Assembly: GCF_009733795.1 (NCBI RefSeq)
Contig: NZ_WNXX01000003.1
Span: 219,514-283,513 of the forward strand
Length of the DNA: 64,000 bases
Source of the DNA: Actinotalea caeni
Lineage (GTDB): Bacteria; Actinomycetota; Actinomycetes; Actinomycetales; Beutenbergiaceae
Direction: 5' to 3'
This document shows positions 1 to 10,854 of this stretch, piece by piece (the first letter of the stretch is position 1; the number at the start of each line of letters is the position of its first letter). The notes beneath the pieces were generated by a model. That model worked only from the letters and a program-made list of their open reading frames with translations, did no database searches and was not told the origin of the DNA. Made by a program: the position numbers and the translations under genes.

Positions 1-111
1 GCCGTCGACCGCTTCGGCTGGTTCGGCATGCCGCGCCGCCCGCTCACGCCGTCACGCGTGCTCGGGCTCGCTCTCCTGCTGGCCGGCTCGGCGCTCGTCC
101 AGCTCGCGTGA
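1..111 (+). CDS. C-terminal end of a DMT-family (YdcZ-like) membrane transporter, partial
   Basis: An open frame enters from the left edge and stops at TGA 109-111, giving the last 36 residues. It reads as a polar stretch with DRFGWFGMPRRPLTP followed by a hydrophobic helix rich in Leu/Ala. That pattern is familiar from the last transmembrane helix of YdcZ/DUF606 members of the drug/metabolite transporter superfamily, which are inner-membrane proteins. The rest of the gene lies outside the window, so the family call rests on this short tail and could be wrong. It converges with glgP 23 bp downstream. Confidence 0.5.
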   Translation, partial: AVDRFGWFGMPRRPLTPSRVLGLALLLAGSALVQLA

Positions 112-134
112 GCCCGCGCGCCCGGCGCGAGGCG

Positions 135-2732
135 TCAGGCGGTGGCGACCAGACCGAGCTCGGTGACCGCCGCCAGCGCCGGGTGCCGGGGCACGACGCG
201 CACCGCGTAGCCGAACGCGCCCGCACGCTCGAGCGTGAGCTCGCGCGCGAACTGGTAGCGGCCGCCCTCGTAGGTCTCCACGAGGTCGAGCGGCGCCGTC
301 GAGAAGTCCGCGATCTCGTCGTCGTCGCCGACGAGGCCGTGGTTGACCTGCACCTCGACGTCGGACGGCGCGAGGTCGCCCAGCGACACGAACGCCTTCA
401 CGGTCACGCGATCGCCCACCTTGACGGCCTCGTGCAGGCCCTCGGACTCCACGTGGTCCACGCGCACCGACGGCCAGGCGGCGCGCACGCGTGCCTTCCA
501 GTCCGCGAGCTCGACGGCGCCGGTGTGGCCGGGGCCGTCCATCTCGCGGAACGAGAGCGCCGTCGGGGCGTAGAGCTGCTCGACGTAGTCGCGGACCATG
601 CGGGTCGCCTGCACCTTGGGGCCGAGCGTCGCCAGCGTGTGCCGGACGTTCTCCAGCCAGTGCGTCGGCAGCCCGGTCTCGGGGTCGCGGTCGTAGAACC
701 GCGGCGCGACCGTGTTCTCGATGAGGTCGTACAGCGCGGCGGCCTCGAGGTCGTCGCGGCGGTCGGGGTCGTCGACGCCGTCGGCGGTCGGGATCGCCCA
801 GCCGTTCTGGCCGTCGAACATCTCGTCCCACCAGCCGTCGAGGATCGACAGGTTCAGCGAGCCGTTGAGCGCGGCCTTCATGCCGGACGTGCCGCACGCC
901 TCGAGCGGCCGCAGCGGGTTGTTGAGCCAGACGTCGGTGCCCGGGTAGAGCGTCTGCGCCATCTCGATGTCGTAGTTGGGCAGGAACACGATCCGGGTGC
1001 GGACCTCGGGGTCGTCGGCGAACTGGACGAGGCGCTGGATCAGCCGGATGCCCTGCTCGTCAGCCGGGTGCGACTTGCCGGCGACGACGATCTGGATCGG
1101 CCGCTCCGGGTGCGTCAGCAGCTTCTTGAGCCGGTCGGTGTCGCGCAGCATCAGCGTCAGCCGCTTGTAGGTGGGCACGCGGCGCGCGAACCCGATCGTG
1201 AGCACGTCGGGGTCGAGGACGTCGTCGACCCAGCCGAGCTCGGCGGGCGAGGCGCCGCGGGCCAGCCAGGAGGCCCGGACGCGACGGCGCGCGTCCTCGA
1301 CCAGCCGCGAGCGCATGATCGAGCGCAGCCGCCACAGCGTGTCGTTGGGCATGCCGTGCTCGGTCTTGAGCCAGCCGGAGCCGTCGGCGATCTCCTCCAG
1401 CGAGAAGTGCTCGGCCTGCGCCTCGGCGAACAGCGGGTCGACCCAGGTCGGCGAGTGCACGCCGTTGGTGATCGAGCCGATCGGCACCTCGGAGGTGTCG
1501 AAGCCCGGCCACAGCGCCTTGAACATCTCGCGCGAGACCTTGCCGTGCAGCTGGGCGACGCCGTTGGCGCGCTTCGCCATGCGCAGCCCCATGACCGCCA
1601 TGTTGAAGATGCCCTCGCTGCCGCCCTCGTAGTCCTCGGCGCCGAGCGCGAGCACGCGGTCGACCGGCACGCCCGGCAGCTCGGCGGCGCCGCCGAAGTA
1701 CTGCGCGACGAGGCCGGCGTCGAACCGGTCGATGCCCGCGGGCACCGGGGTGTGGGTCGTGAAGACCGTGCCGGCGCGGACCGCCTCGACCGCGGCGTCG
1801 AACGTGAGGCCCTCGGCCTCGACCAGCTCGCGGACCCGCTCGATGCCGAGGAAGCCGGCGTGACCCTCGTTGCAGTGGTACACCTCGGGCGCCACGCCGT
1901 CGGTGAGGCGGGCGTGCAGACGCAGCGCCTTGACACCGCCCATGCCCAGCAGCAGCTCCTGCTGCAGGCGGTGCTCGCTCGTGCCGCCGTAGAGCCGGTC
2001 GGTGACACGACGCATCGCGTCGTCGTTCTCGGGCACGTTGGAGTCGAGCAGCAGCAGCGGCACCCGGCCGACGTCGGCCCGCCACACCTGGGCGTGCAGC
2101 TGCGCGCCGCCGGGGAGACCGAGCGTCACGCGGGCCGGGGTGCCGTCGGGCTCGCGCAGCAGCGTCAGCGGCAGGTTGTCGGGGTCGAGCAGCGGGTAGG
2201 TCTCGGACTGCCAGCCGTCGCGCGTGAGCGACTGCCGGAAGTAGCCGGCGCCGTACAGCAGCCCGACGCCGACGATCGGGACGCCGAGGTCCGAGGCGCT
2301 CTTGAGGTGGTCGCCGGCGAGGATGCCGAGACCGCCCGAGTACTGCGGCAGCGCCGCGGTGATGCCGAACTCCGCCGAGAAGTAGGCGATCGAGCGCGGC
2401 AGCTCGGCCTCGCCGGCGGCCGCGCGCCGCTCCGCCTCGCGCTGGTACCAGCGGGGCTCGCTGAGGTAGGTCTTCAGGTCGGCGGCCAGACCCTGCACCC
2501 GCGCGACGACGTCGCCGTCGGCCGCGAGCGCCGCGAGCCGCTCCGGGGTCAGCGTGCCGAGCAGCCGCACCGGGTCGCCGTGCACCGCCTCCCAGCGCCG
2601 CGGGTCGAACGACGCGAACAGCTCGCGCGTGGGCGCGTGCCAGGACCAGCGCAGGTTGAGCGCGAGCTCGTCGAGAGCGCCGAGCGCCTCGGGCAGGACG
2701 GTCCGGACGGTGAATCGGCGGATGGCTCTCAC
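135..2732 (-). CDS. glgP: Alpha-glucan (glycogen/maltodextrin) phosphorylase
   Basis: Cytoplasmic enzyme that releases glucose 1-phosphate from alpha-1,4-glucans using phosphate. The protein has the actinobacterial layout: an N-terminal DUF3417-like domain (WSWHAPTRELFASFDP), then the GT35 phosphorylase fold. The pyridoxal-phosphate lysine is K619 in EACGTSGMKAALNGS. Length is about 865 residues, normal for this long bacterial branch. I chose the GTG at 2732 because family members begin MRAIRRFTVRTVLPE. A GTG at 2771 in the same frame would add 13 residues without family support. The gene is divergent from glgE with about 107 bp between starts, so storage-glucan breakdown and synthesis genes share an intergenic region. 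Family call certain; start less so. Confidence 0.93.
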   Translation of the reverse strand: MRAIRRFTVRTVLPEALGALDELALNLRWSWHAPTRELFASFDPRRWEAVHGDPVRLLGTLTPERLAALAADGDVVARVQGLAADLKTYLSEPRWYQREAERRAAAGEAELPRSIAYFSAEFGITAALPQYSGGLGILAGDHLKSASDLGVPIVGVGLLYGAGYFRQSLTRDGWQSETYPLLDPDNLPLTLLREPDGTPARVTLGLPGGAQLHAQVWRADVGRVPLLLLDSNVPENDDAMRRVTDRLYGGTSEHRLQQELLLGMGGVKALRLHARLTDGVAPEVYHCNEGHAGFLGIERVRELVEAEGLTFDAAVEAVRAGTVFTTHTPVPAGIDRFDAGLVAQYFGGAAELPGVPVDRVLALGAEDYEGGSEGIFNMAVMGLRMAKRANGVAQLHGKVSREMFKALWPGFDTSEVPIGSITNGVHSPTWVDPLFAEAQAEHFSLEEIADGSGWLKTEHGMPNDTLWRLRSIMRSRLVEDARRRVRASWLARGASPAELGWVDDVLDPDVLTIGFARRVPTYKRLTLMLRDTDRLKKLLTHPERPIQIVVAGKSHPADEQGIRLIQRLVQFADDPEVRTRIVFLPNYDIEMAQTLYPGTDVWLNNPLRPLEACGTSGMKAALNGSLNLSILDGWWDEMFDGQNGWAIPTADGVDDPDRRDDLEAAALYDLIENTVAPRFYDRDPETGLPTHWLENVRHTLATLGPKVQATRMVRDYVEQLYAPTALSFREMDGPGHTGAVELADWKARVRAAWPSVRVDHVESEGLHEAVKVGDRVTVKAFVSLGDLAPSDVEVQVNHGLVGDDDEIADFSTAPLDLVETYEGGRYQFARELTLERAGAFGYAVRVVPRHPALAAVTELGLVATA

Positions 2733-2827
2733 GGCGGGGAGTGTAACCAGGGAAGCTGTCGCGGCCGTCACGGGCCACCGGGACGCCGGACGGTCCCAAC
2801 CGCGCGGCCTGCGCCGATGGTTCTCGG

Positions 2828-2833
2828 TAGGTT
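2828..2833 (+). promoter_or_regulatory. Candidate -10 box (TANNNT) for leaderless glgE mRNA
   Basis: TAGGTT ends exactly 6 bp before the GTG of glgE and no Shine-Dalgarno lies between. In actinobacteria a TANNNT box 6-7 bp upstream of the start codon usually marks a transcript that begins at the start codon itself. No clear -35 was seen. Confidence 0.5.
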
Positions 2834-2839
2834 CGATCT

Positions 2840-4861
<2,022 letters not shown>

Positions 4862-4924
4862 CGCACGGGCTCGGGCTCGCCCCGACCCCCCTCGGGTCGG
4901 CCCGCGCGAGCAGCGCCGCGACCG

Positions 4925-4953
4925 TAGGCTGGAACCGCCGTCGAGCGAGGAGG
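4925..4953 (+). promoter_or_regulatory. glgB promoter -10 (TAGGCT) and strong Shine-Dalgarno
   Basis: TAGGCT at 4925-4930 fits a TANNNT -10, and AGGAGG at 4948-4953 is a full-strength ribosome site 5 bp before GTG 4959. This supports a separate short-leader transcript for glgB in addition to read-through from glgE, and fixes the glgB start. Confidence 0.5.
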
Positions 4954-4958
4954 AAGTC

Positions 4959-7172
4959 GTGACGGAGACGCCCAGCTCTGACCCTGCCCGCGCCGCCGCC
5001 CCCGTCCCGGTGCCGGCGGCGCTGCTCACCTCGGTGGCGCAGGGTCTGCACTTCGCGCCTCACGAGGTGCTCGGGCCGCACCTGCACGACGGCGTCGTGA
5101 CCGTGCGCGTGGTGCGGCACGGCGCCGACGCGGTCACCGTGCTCACGCCCGAGGGCGAGCACCCCGCGCAGCACGAGCAGGACGGCGTCTGGGCCGCGGC
5201 CTTCCCGGCCGCGGAGGTGCCCGAGTACCGGCTGCGGGTCGCCTACGGCGACCGGGTCGACGAGGTCGACGACGGCTACCGGTACCTGCCGACGCTGGGC
5301 GACGTCGACCTCCACCTCGTCCGCGAGGGGCGGCACGAGCGGCTGTGGGGCGCGCTCGGCGCGCACGTGCGCCGCTACCCGACCGGGTTCGGGGAGGTCG
5401 TCGGCACCTCCTTCGCGGTCTGGGCCCCGAACGCCCGGGCGGTCCGTGTCATCGGCGACTTCAACGGCTGGGACGGGCGCGCGACGTCGATGCGCTCGCT
5501 CGGCGACAGCGGCGTCTGGGAGCTGTTCGTGCCGCACGTCGGCAAGGGCACCCGGTACAAGTTCGAGATCATCACGCCCGACGGCACCGCGCTGGCGAAG
5601 GCCGACCCGCTCGCGCGCGCGGCCGAGGTGCCGCCCGCGACGGCCTCGGTCGTGACGGAGTCGGAGTACTCCTGGTCCGACGACGAGTGGATGCAGCAGC
5701 GGGCGCAGCGCGACCCGCACACCGGCCCGATGAGCATCTACGAGGTGCACCTCGGCTCCTGGCGGCAGGGTCTCGGCTACCGCGAGCTGGCCGACCAGCT
5801 CACGGAGTACGTCACCTGGATGGGGTTCACCCACGTCGAGCTGATGCCGGTCTCCGAGCACCCGTTCGGCGGCTCTTGGGGCTACCAGGTCAGCTCCTAC
5901 TACGCGCCGACGTCGCGGTTCGGCGACCCGGACGACTTCCGGTACCTCGTCGACCGGCTGCACGGTGCCGGCATCGGCGTCATCCTCGACTGGGTGCCGG
6001 CGCACTTCCCGAAGGACGACTGGGCGCTCGCCCGGTTCGACGGCACACCCCTGTACGAGGACCCCGACCCGCTGCGCGGCGAGCAGCTGGACTGGGGCAC
6101 CTACGTCTTCAACTTCGGCCGCAACGAGGTGCGCAACTTCCTCGTCGCGAACGCCGTGTACTGGCTGACGGAGTTCCACGTCGACGGCCTGCGGGTGGAC
6201 GCCGTCGCCTCGATGCTCTACCTCGACTACTCGCGCCAGCCCGGCCAGTGGCGGCCGAACGTGCGCGGCGGCCGCGAGAACCTCGAGGCGATCCAGTTCC
6301 TGCAGGAGGCGAACGCGACCGCCTACCGCAGCGCGCCCGGCATCGTCATGATCGCCGAGGAGTCGACGGCGTGGCCGGGCGTCACGGCGCCGACCGACGC
6401 GGGCGGCCTCGGGTTCGGCCTGAAGTGGAACATGGGCTGGATGAACGACACCCTTCGCTACCTCGCGGAGGAGCCGATCAACCGGCGCTACCACCACGGC
6501 GAGCTGACGTTCTCGCTCGTGTACGCGTTCTCGGAGCAGTACGTGCTGCCGCTGTCGCACGACGAGGTGGTGCACGGCAAGGGGTCGCTGCTGCGGAAGA
6601 TGCCCGGCGACCGCTGGCAGCAGCTGGCGGGGCTGCGCGCGCTCTTCGCCTACATGTGGACCCACCCGGGCAAGAACCTGATCTTCATGGGCGACGAGTT
6701 CGGCCAGGAGACCGAGTGGGCGGAGTCGCGCTCGCTGGAGTGGGAGCAGGGCGACAGCCCGGAGCACGCCGGGGTCCGCCGACTGGTGCGCGACCTCAAC
6801 CGCTTCTACGTCGAGCACCCCGCGCTGTGGGCCGACGACTTCAGCCACGCGGGCTTCCAGTGGCTCGAGGCCGGCGACGGCGACCACAACACGATCTCCT
6901 ACCTGCGCCTGGGCGGCGGCGAGACCGTGGCGGTCGTCGTCAACTTCGCGGGCGTGCCGCACGAGGACTACCGGGTGGCGCTGCCGCACGGCGGCGACTG
7001 GCTGGAGGCCCTCAACACCGATGCGGCCGACTACGGCGGCTCCGGCGTCGGCAACCTCGGCCGGGTGCGCGCCGAGCCGGTGCCGTGGGCGGGTCGCAGC
7101 CACTCCGCGGTGCTGCGGGTGCCGCCGCTCGGCGCGGTGCTGCTCGTGCCCGCGGACGACGCCGAGGCCTGA
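4959..7172 (+). CDS. glgB: 1,4-alpha-glucan branching enzyme
   Basis: GlgB cuts alpha-1,4 chains and re-attaches them by alpha-1,6 bonds. The 737-residue protein is normal length, with an N-terminal extension, a CBM48 domain (around residues 140-240, containing [20 protein letters not shown]), the GH13 barrel and an all-beta C-terminal domain. Catalytic residues are readable: D414 in [10 protein letters not shown] (nucleophile), E467 in [11 protein letters not shown] (acid/base) and D535 in [10 protein letters not shown]. The start GTG is fixed by AGGAGG 5 bp upstream. It lies just downstream of glgE, and together the two make branched alpha-glucan. No oddities seen. Confidence 0.96.
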   Translation: MTETPSSDPARAAAPVPVPAALLTSVAQGLHFAPHEVLGPHLHDGVVTVRVVRHGADAVTVLTPEGEHPAQHEQDGVWAAAFPAAEVPEYRLRVAYGDRVDEVDDGYRYLPTLGDVDLHLVREGRHERLWGALGAHVRRYPTGFGEVVGTSFAVWAPNARAVRVIGDFNGWDGRATSMRSLGDSGVWELFVPHVGKGTRYKFEIITPDGTALAKADPLARAAEVPPATASVVTESEYSWSDDEWMQQRAQRDPHTGPMSIYEVHLGSWRQGLGYRELADQLTEYVTWMGFTHVELMPVSEHPFGGSWGYQVSSYYAPTSRFGDPDDFRYLVDRLHGAGIGVILDWVPAHFPKDDWALARFDGTPLYEDPDPLRGEQLDWGTYVFNFGRNEVRNFLVANAVYWLTEFHVDGLRVDAVASMLYLDYSRQPGQWRPNVRGGRENLEAIQFLQEANATAYRSAPGIVMIAEESTAWPGVTAPTDAGGLGFGLKWNMGWMNDTLRYLAEEPINRRYHHGELTFSLVYAFSEQYVLPLSHDEVVHGKGSLLRKMPGDRWQQLAGLRALFAYMWTHPGKNLIFMGDEFGQETEWAESRSLEWEQGDSPEHAGVRRLVRDLNRFYVEHPALWADDFSHAGFQWLEAGDGDHNTISYLRLGGGETVAVVVNFAGVPHEDYRVALPHGGDWLEALNTDAADYGGSGVGNLGRVRAEPVPWAGRSHSAVLRVPPLGAVLLVPADDAEA

Positions 7173-7181
7173 GCGGACCTG

Positions 7182-7208
7182 CCCGGCGGGCGCGGCTGCC
7201 GAGCCGGG
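7182..7208. terminator. Inverted repeat between convergent glgB and thioredoxin-fold gene
   Basis: CCCGGC at 7182-7187 pairs with GCCGGG at 7203-7208 in the 36-bp gap between two convergent genes. It could act as a bidirectional terminator. There is no T-run, so this is weak. Confidence 0.25.
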
Positions 7209-8138
7209 TCAGTACAGCGCGATCGCCAGGTCGCGCCGCGCCTTGAGCACCGCCGGGTCGTCGGGCTCGGCCAGCAGGAACAGCTCGACGAGACGCGCCC
7301 GCACGGTCTCACGGTCGTCGCCCGTCGTCGCGCGGACGGCGGCCAGCAGCCGGGCGTAGGCGGCGGCCGGCTGCCCGGCGCTCACCTCGACGTCGGCGGC
7401 CCGCAGCTGGGTCTCGACGTCGCCCGGGGCGGCGTCGCGCGCGGCCGCCAGCGCGGCGGCCGGGTCGATGCCCTCCAGGCGGCGGAGCAGCTCGACCTGC
7501 GCGAGCATCGCCTTCGCCTCGGGGTCGCCGGGGTTCTGGCGGATCGCGACGTCGAGCGCCGCGGCGGCGTCGTCGAGCGAGCCGTTCTCCAGCGCGTCGT
7601 AGGCGGGGCGCAGGTGCTCCGGGATCGGCGGCTCCTGCGGCTCCTCGGCCTCGGCGGCGTCGGGCTCGCCGGCGCTGACCGTGCCGGTCACGCCGTTCTC
7701 GGCGGCGACCCGCAGCACCTGGTCGATGACGGCCTGCACCTGCTCGGCCGGGTACGAGCCCTGGAACAGCGGGATCGGCTGGCCCTTGACGAGCGCGAAC
7801 ACCGTCGGCAGCGCCTGCGCCCCGACCGCCTGGGCGATCTGGGGGTTGGTGTCGGCGTCCACACGGGCGAGCTGGAACCGGCCGCCGTAGGCGGTGGCGA
7901 CCTGCCGCAGCGTCTGCGACAGCTCGGTGCTCGCGGCCGAGCGGGCCGAGTACAGGTCGACGACGACCGGGACGGTCATCGAGGTCGTGACCGCGTCCTG
8001 GAAGGTCTGCGCGGTCACCTCGACGACGAGACCGCCGCTGCCGGCGCCCTCGCTCGCGCCCGCGGGAGGCTGCGGCTGGGAGAGCGCCGAGAGGTCGACG
8101 GCGCCTCGGAGGTTGATACCGGTGGGTGGCTGAGTCAT
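7209..8138 (-). CDS. Thioredoxin-fold protein with TPR-like tail (YbbN/CnoX-like)
   Basis: A 309-residue cytoplasmic protein. Residues about 38-150 form a thioredoxin-like domain (VPVVVDLYSARSAAS, then RVDADTNPQIAQAVGAQALPTVFALVKGQPI). Residues about 175-309 are helical repeats rich in Ala resembling the TPR half of YbbN. The redox CXXC is absent: the place where WCGPC would sit reads SARSAAS. Thiol oxidoreductase activity is therefore not expected, and a chaperone/holdase-like role as in CnoX relatives is the best inference. Start is ATG 8138. It ends convergently with glgB and lies just downstream of the lipoprotein gene, with a 12-bp gap. Confidence 0.82.
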   Translation of the reverse strand: MTQPPTGINLRGAVDLSALSQPQPPAGASEGAGSGGLVVEVTAQTFQDAVTTSMTVPVVVDLYSARSAASTELSQTLRQVATAYGGRFQLARVDADTNPQIAQAVGAQALPTVFALVKGQPIPLFQGSYPAEQVQAVIDQVLRVAAENGVTGTVSAGEPDAAEAEEPQEPPIPEHLRPAYDALENGSLDDAAAALDVAIRQNPGDPEAKAMLAQVELLRRLEGIDPAAALAAARDAAPGDVETQLRAADVEVSAGQPAAAYARLLAAVRATTGDDRETVRARLVELFLLAEPDDPAVLKARRDLAIALY

Positions 8139-8150
8139 CGCAACCCGAGG

Positions 8151-9182
8151 TTACTCGGTGTCGACGCTCTCGAGCACACGCTCGGCGCCGAGGACCTGGA
8201 TCGTGGTGTCGTCGGCGTCGGCCGGCGGCACGTAGAACGCCACGGTCACGTAGTACCTCGCGGTCAGCGAGGTCTCGACGTCGATGCTCTCGCTGCCCGC
8301 GAACGCGGCGATCTGACCGGCGACCGTCAGCTCGGAGTCGTCGATGGTGCGCTCGTAGACGTGGTCGGCGCGGAGCGCGCCGATGACGACCGCTCCGCCG
8401 TCGGCGGTCTGCATGCCGACCGGCTCGAACTGGCGGATCGAGTACTCCTCGGTGTACTCGCCGGCGTCCTCGACCGACTCGGCGATCGCCTCCCGGTCCT
8501 CGACGACGAGGGAGCGGAACCGGTCCTCGGCGAAGGTGTCGGCGAACTCGCTGTCGGCGTCGTTCTCGAGCAGGTCCGCGTAGGCGTCCAGGGTGTCGGC
8601 GGGCGACAGCACCAGCCCCTCGGCGTCCGGCGGGACGTCGGGGCTGCCCTCGACGGGCGCCGCCATGGGCGGCGTCGTCGTCTCGGGCAGCAGCCGCACC
8701 CACGCGTACAGGTGGTAGTCGCCGCGCGGGTCGTCCTGCTCCATGCCGAGCAGCAGCGGGGTGTTCATGCCCTCGGCGATCGTCGTGATGACGAGCACGC
8801 GCTTGGGCCACTCGTCCTCGTTGCTGATCGCGACGACCTGCGGCTCGGTCGTCAGCACCTGCGGCTCGACGGCCTCGTCGGTGTCGGCGGTCCTGGCCGC
8901 GAGGCGGTACTCGGCGCGCCGGCTGTGCATCGCGGGTCCCTGGACCCGGGTGCCGAAGTCGGTGACGTCACCGGTCTCGTCGCCGGCCGCGAGAGCGTCG
9001 GAGACGGCGGCGAGCACGCGCTCGAGGCGGGGCTCGTCGAGCGCGGGCTGGGGGCCGTCGGGCGGCGGGTCGGCCTCGACGGTCGGCAACGGGACGGCGC
9101 AGCCGGCGACCAGCAGGGCGGCGGCGGCCAGCACGGCGCCGAGGCGGGCGACGCGGGCGCGCAGAGGCTGTCCGGTGCTCAT
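8151..9182 (-). CDS. Putative secreted lipoprotein of unknown function
   Basis: A 343-residue protein with a clear lipoprotein signal: positively charged start, hydrophobic run and lipobox LVAGC with the acylated cysteine at C28. The mature part is acidic, with no motif I recognise. It has two apparently repeated halves with beta-type hydrophobic patterning (for example EYRLAARTAD, VVAISNEDEWPKRVLVITTI). The ATG (9182) overlaps the stop of the upstream gene as ATGA, so the two are translationally coupled and probably work together at the cell surface. I do not assign a function. Confidence 0.8.
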   Translation of the reverse strand: MSTGQPLRARVARLGAVLAAAALLVAGCAVPLPTVEADPPPDGPQPALDEPRLERVLAAVSDALAAGDETGDVTDFGTRVQGPAMHSRRAEYRLAARTADTDEAVEPQVLTTEPQVVAISNEDEWPKRVLVITTIAEGMNTPLLLGMEQDDPRGDYHLYAWVRLLPETTTPPMAAPVEGSPDVPPDAEGLVLSPADTLDAYADLLENDADSEFADTFAEDRFRSLVVEDREAIAESVEDAGEYTEEYSIRQFEPVGMQTADGGAVVIGALRADHVYERTIDDSELTVAGQIAAFAGSESIDVETSLTARYYVTVAFYVPPADADDTTIQVLGAERVLESVDTE

Positions 9183-10678
9183 CGCTCCTCCTCCCGCTCG
9201 TGGTCGGTGCCGCCGAAGCCCCAGGTCTCGCGCCACGAGGCGCCGGAGGTCTGCGGGTTCGGCTCGTCGTCGGGGCGCACGACCGGGATCTGCTCGGTGT
9301 CGCCCGAGCCGGTCGCCGGTCCGGGCGACGCCTGCTCGGGCACGCTGCCGCCGGCGTCGGGCTGGTCGCTGCCGGACGGCTCGGCCTGCTCGGTCTCCGC
9401 GGGCGCGGCGGCGTCGTCGCGACGGCGTCGCCACCAGCGGTCCCGCCCCTGCGGCCGGTCGGCACCCGCGCGGGTGCGGCGTGGGGCGTCGTCGCCCTCG
9501 TCGGGTCCGGCGGCGTCGGCCGGGGCGGGCGCGGCGGCGGGCGTCGGCTCCTCGTCGCCGAGCTCCAGGTCTGCGGGCGTGGTGCGCTCGCCCTCGTGCA
9601 TGAGCGGGCTGGCGGCGCCGCTGCGGACCCAGGCGGCGAGCTCGTCGCCGCCGGCCTCGGCGGGCGTGCTCGCGGTCGGCGGGGTCTCGGGTGCGGCCGT
9701 GCCGTCGTCGGACGCCTCGACCGTGCTCGGGCTCTCCGCGCCGACCGCCGTCATCTCGTCGGTCGTGGTCGCCGGGCCGCCGCTGCGGCCCTTGCGGCCA
9801 CGGCGTGCGGCCTCGGCGGCGAGCCGGATCTCGCGCCGCGTGAGCGGCCGGTCGCCCTCGACCGTCGTGGTGACGACGGGCTCCGGGGCGGTCCGTGCCG
9901 CGGCGCGCCGCGCACGGCGGCGCTCGAGGTCGGCGAGCAGCTGCACGACGAGCAGCGCCAGCCCGAGCAGCGTGACGGCGCTGCCGAGGATGATGCCGGG
10001 CTGCACGAAGGGCGTCTCGACCTCGCGGTCCCAGGTCAGCTCGACCTGCGGCGCGGGCTGGGTGCCGTCGGTCGCCACCAGCATCACCCAGCGGCCCGGC
10101 ACGGAGGTCCAGGTGTAGGTGGCCTCGCCGGTCCCGGTGACCTCCTCGACCCACAGGTCGGAGCCCGCCGGGTCCGGCAGCGGCTCGGCCTCGGCGTCGT
10201 CGCCGGGTGCCTCGGTCTCGGCGTCGTCGCTCGGGGTCTCGGTCTCCTCGGCGTCGTCGCTGGGGCTCTCGCTCGCCGCGCCGCCGTCGGTGGTCTCGGT
10301 CGCGTCGGTGGGGTCGTCGGTGGGATCGCCCGGTGCCGCGCCCTCGGTCGCCTCGGTGTGCGCGAGGGTCTCCCAGTCGGCGAGGCCGGTGATCTCCCAG
10401 TGCGGGGCGTCCGCGACCCAGGCGCGCACGTCGGACTCCCGGCCCATCGCGATGACGACGGGCGAGGACGGGTCGGCGGCGACGACCCGCACGTCGACGG
10501 TGTCGTCGACGGCGTCGAGCACGCCCGGCGCGGTGATGACGACCGGGACGTCGGGGGCAGCGGCGAGCGCCAGCGTCACCCGGTCGTCGGGGCGCCAGAT
10601 GGTGCCGGAGGCGATCGCCGCCCCGATCGTGCCCAGCCCGAGCACGACGAGGACGATCGCGAAGATCCGTCTCGCCAC
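9179..10678 (-). CDS. Membrane protein with two TM segments and disordered acidic regions, unknown function
   Basis: About 499 residues from GTG 10678 (begins MARRIFAIVLVVLGLG), chosen because it places a signal-anchor helix at residues 5-25. An extracellular domain of about 220 residues follows, including a Thr/Ser/Asp/Glu-rich low-complexity linker (repeats of TETPSDDAE type). A second TM helix lies near PGIILGSAVTLLGLALLVVQ, then a long cytoplasmic tail rich in Arg, Pro, Ala and acidic residues. The next gene, a lipoprotein, overlaps its stop. The upstream open frame to 11149 runs through the divergent promoter region and is not credible coding. No family recognised; possible envelope-stress or cell-wall role is only a guess. 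Confidence 0.75.
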   Translation of the reverse strand: MARRIFAIVLVVLGLGTIGAAIASGTIWRPDDRVTLALAAAPDVPVVITAPGVLDAVDDTVDVRVVAADPSSPVVIAMGRESDVRAWVADAPHWEITGLADWETLAHTEATEGAAPGDPTDDPTDATETTDGGAASESPSDDAEETETPSDDAETEAPGDDAEAEPLPDPAGSDLWVEEVTGTGEATYTWTSVPGRWVMLVATDGTQPAPQVELTWDREVETPFVQPGIILGSAVTLLGLALLVVQLLADLERRRARRAAARTAPEPVVTTTVEGDRPLTRREIRLAAEAARRGRKGRSGGPATTTDEMTAVGAESPSTVEASDDGTAAPETPPTASTPAEAGGDELAAWVRSGAASPLMHEGERTTPADLELGDEEPTPAAAPAPADAAGPDEGDDAPRRTRAGADRPQGRDRWWRRRRDDAAAPAETEQAEPSGSDQPDAGGSVPEQASPGPATGSGDTEQIPVVRPDDEPNPQTSGASWRETWGFGGTDHEREEER

Positions 10679-10854
10679 GAGCCTGATTCGTCCTTGTCTT
10701 CCTGGTGCCAGAGCCGCACCGACCGCGGACCAGGGTACGTGACCGTTCTGTGATCTTCGGCCCGAGCGAACCCCCTCGGGGCACTCGCACCTGTGACCCC
10801 GGCTACTCTGAGGTCGCTCTGGCATCGATCCGACGAGAGGCACAGGGGCACGAC

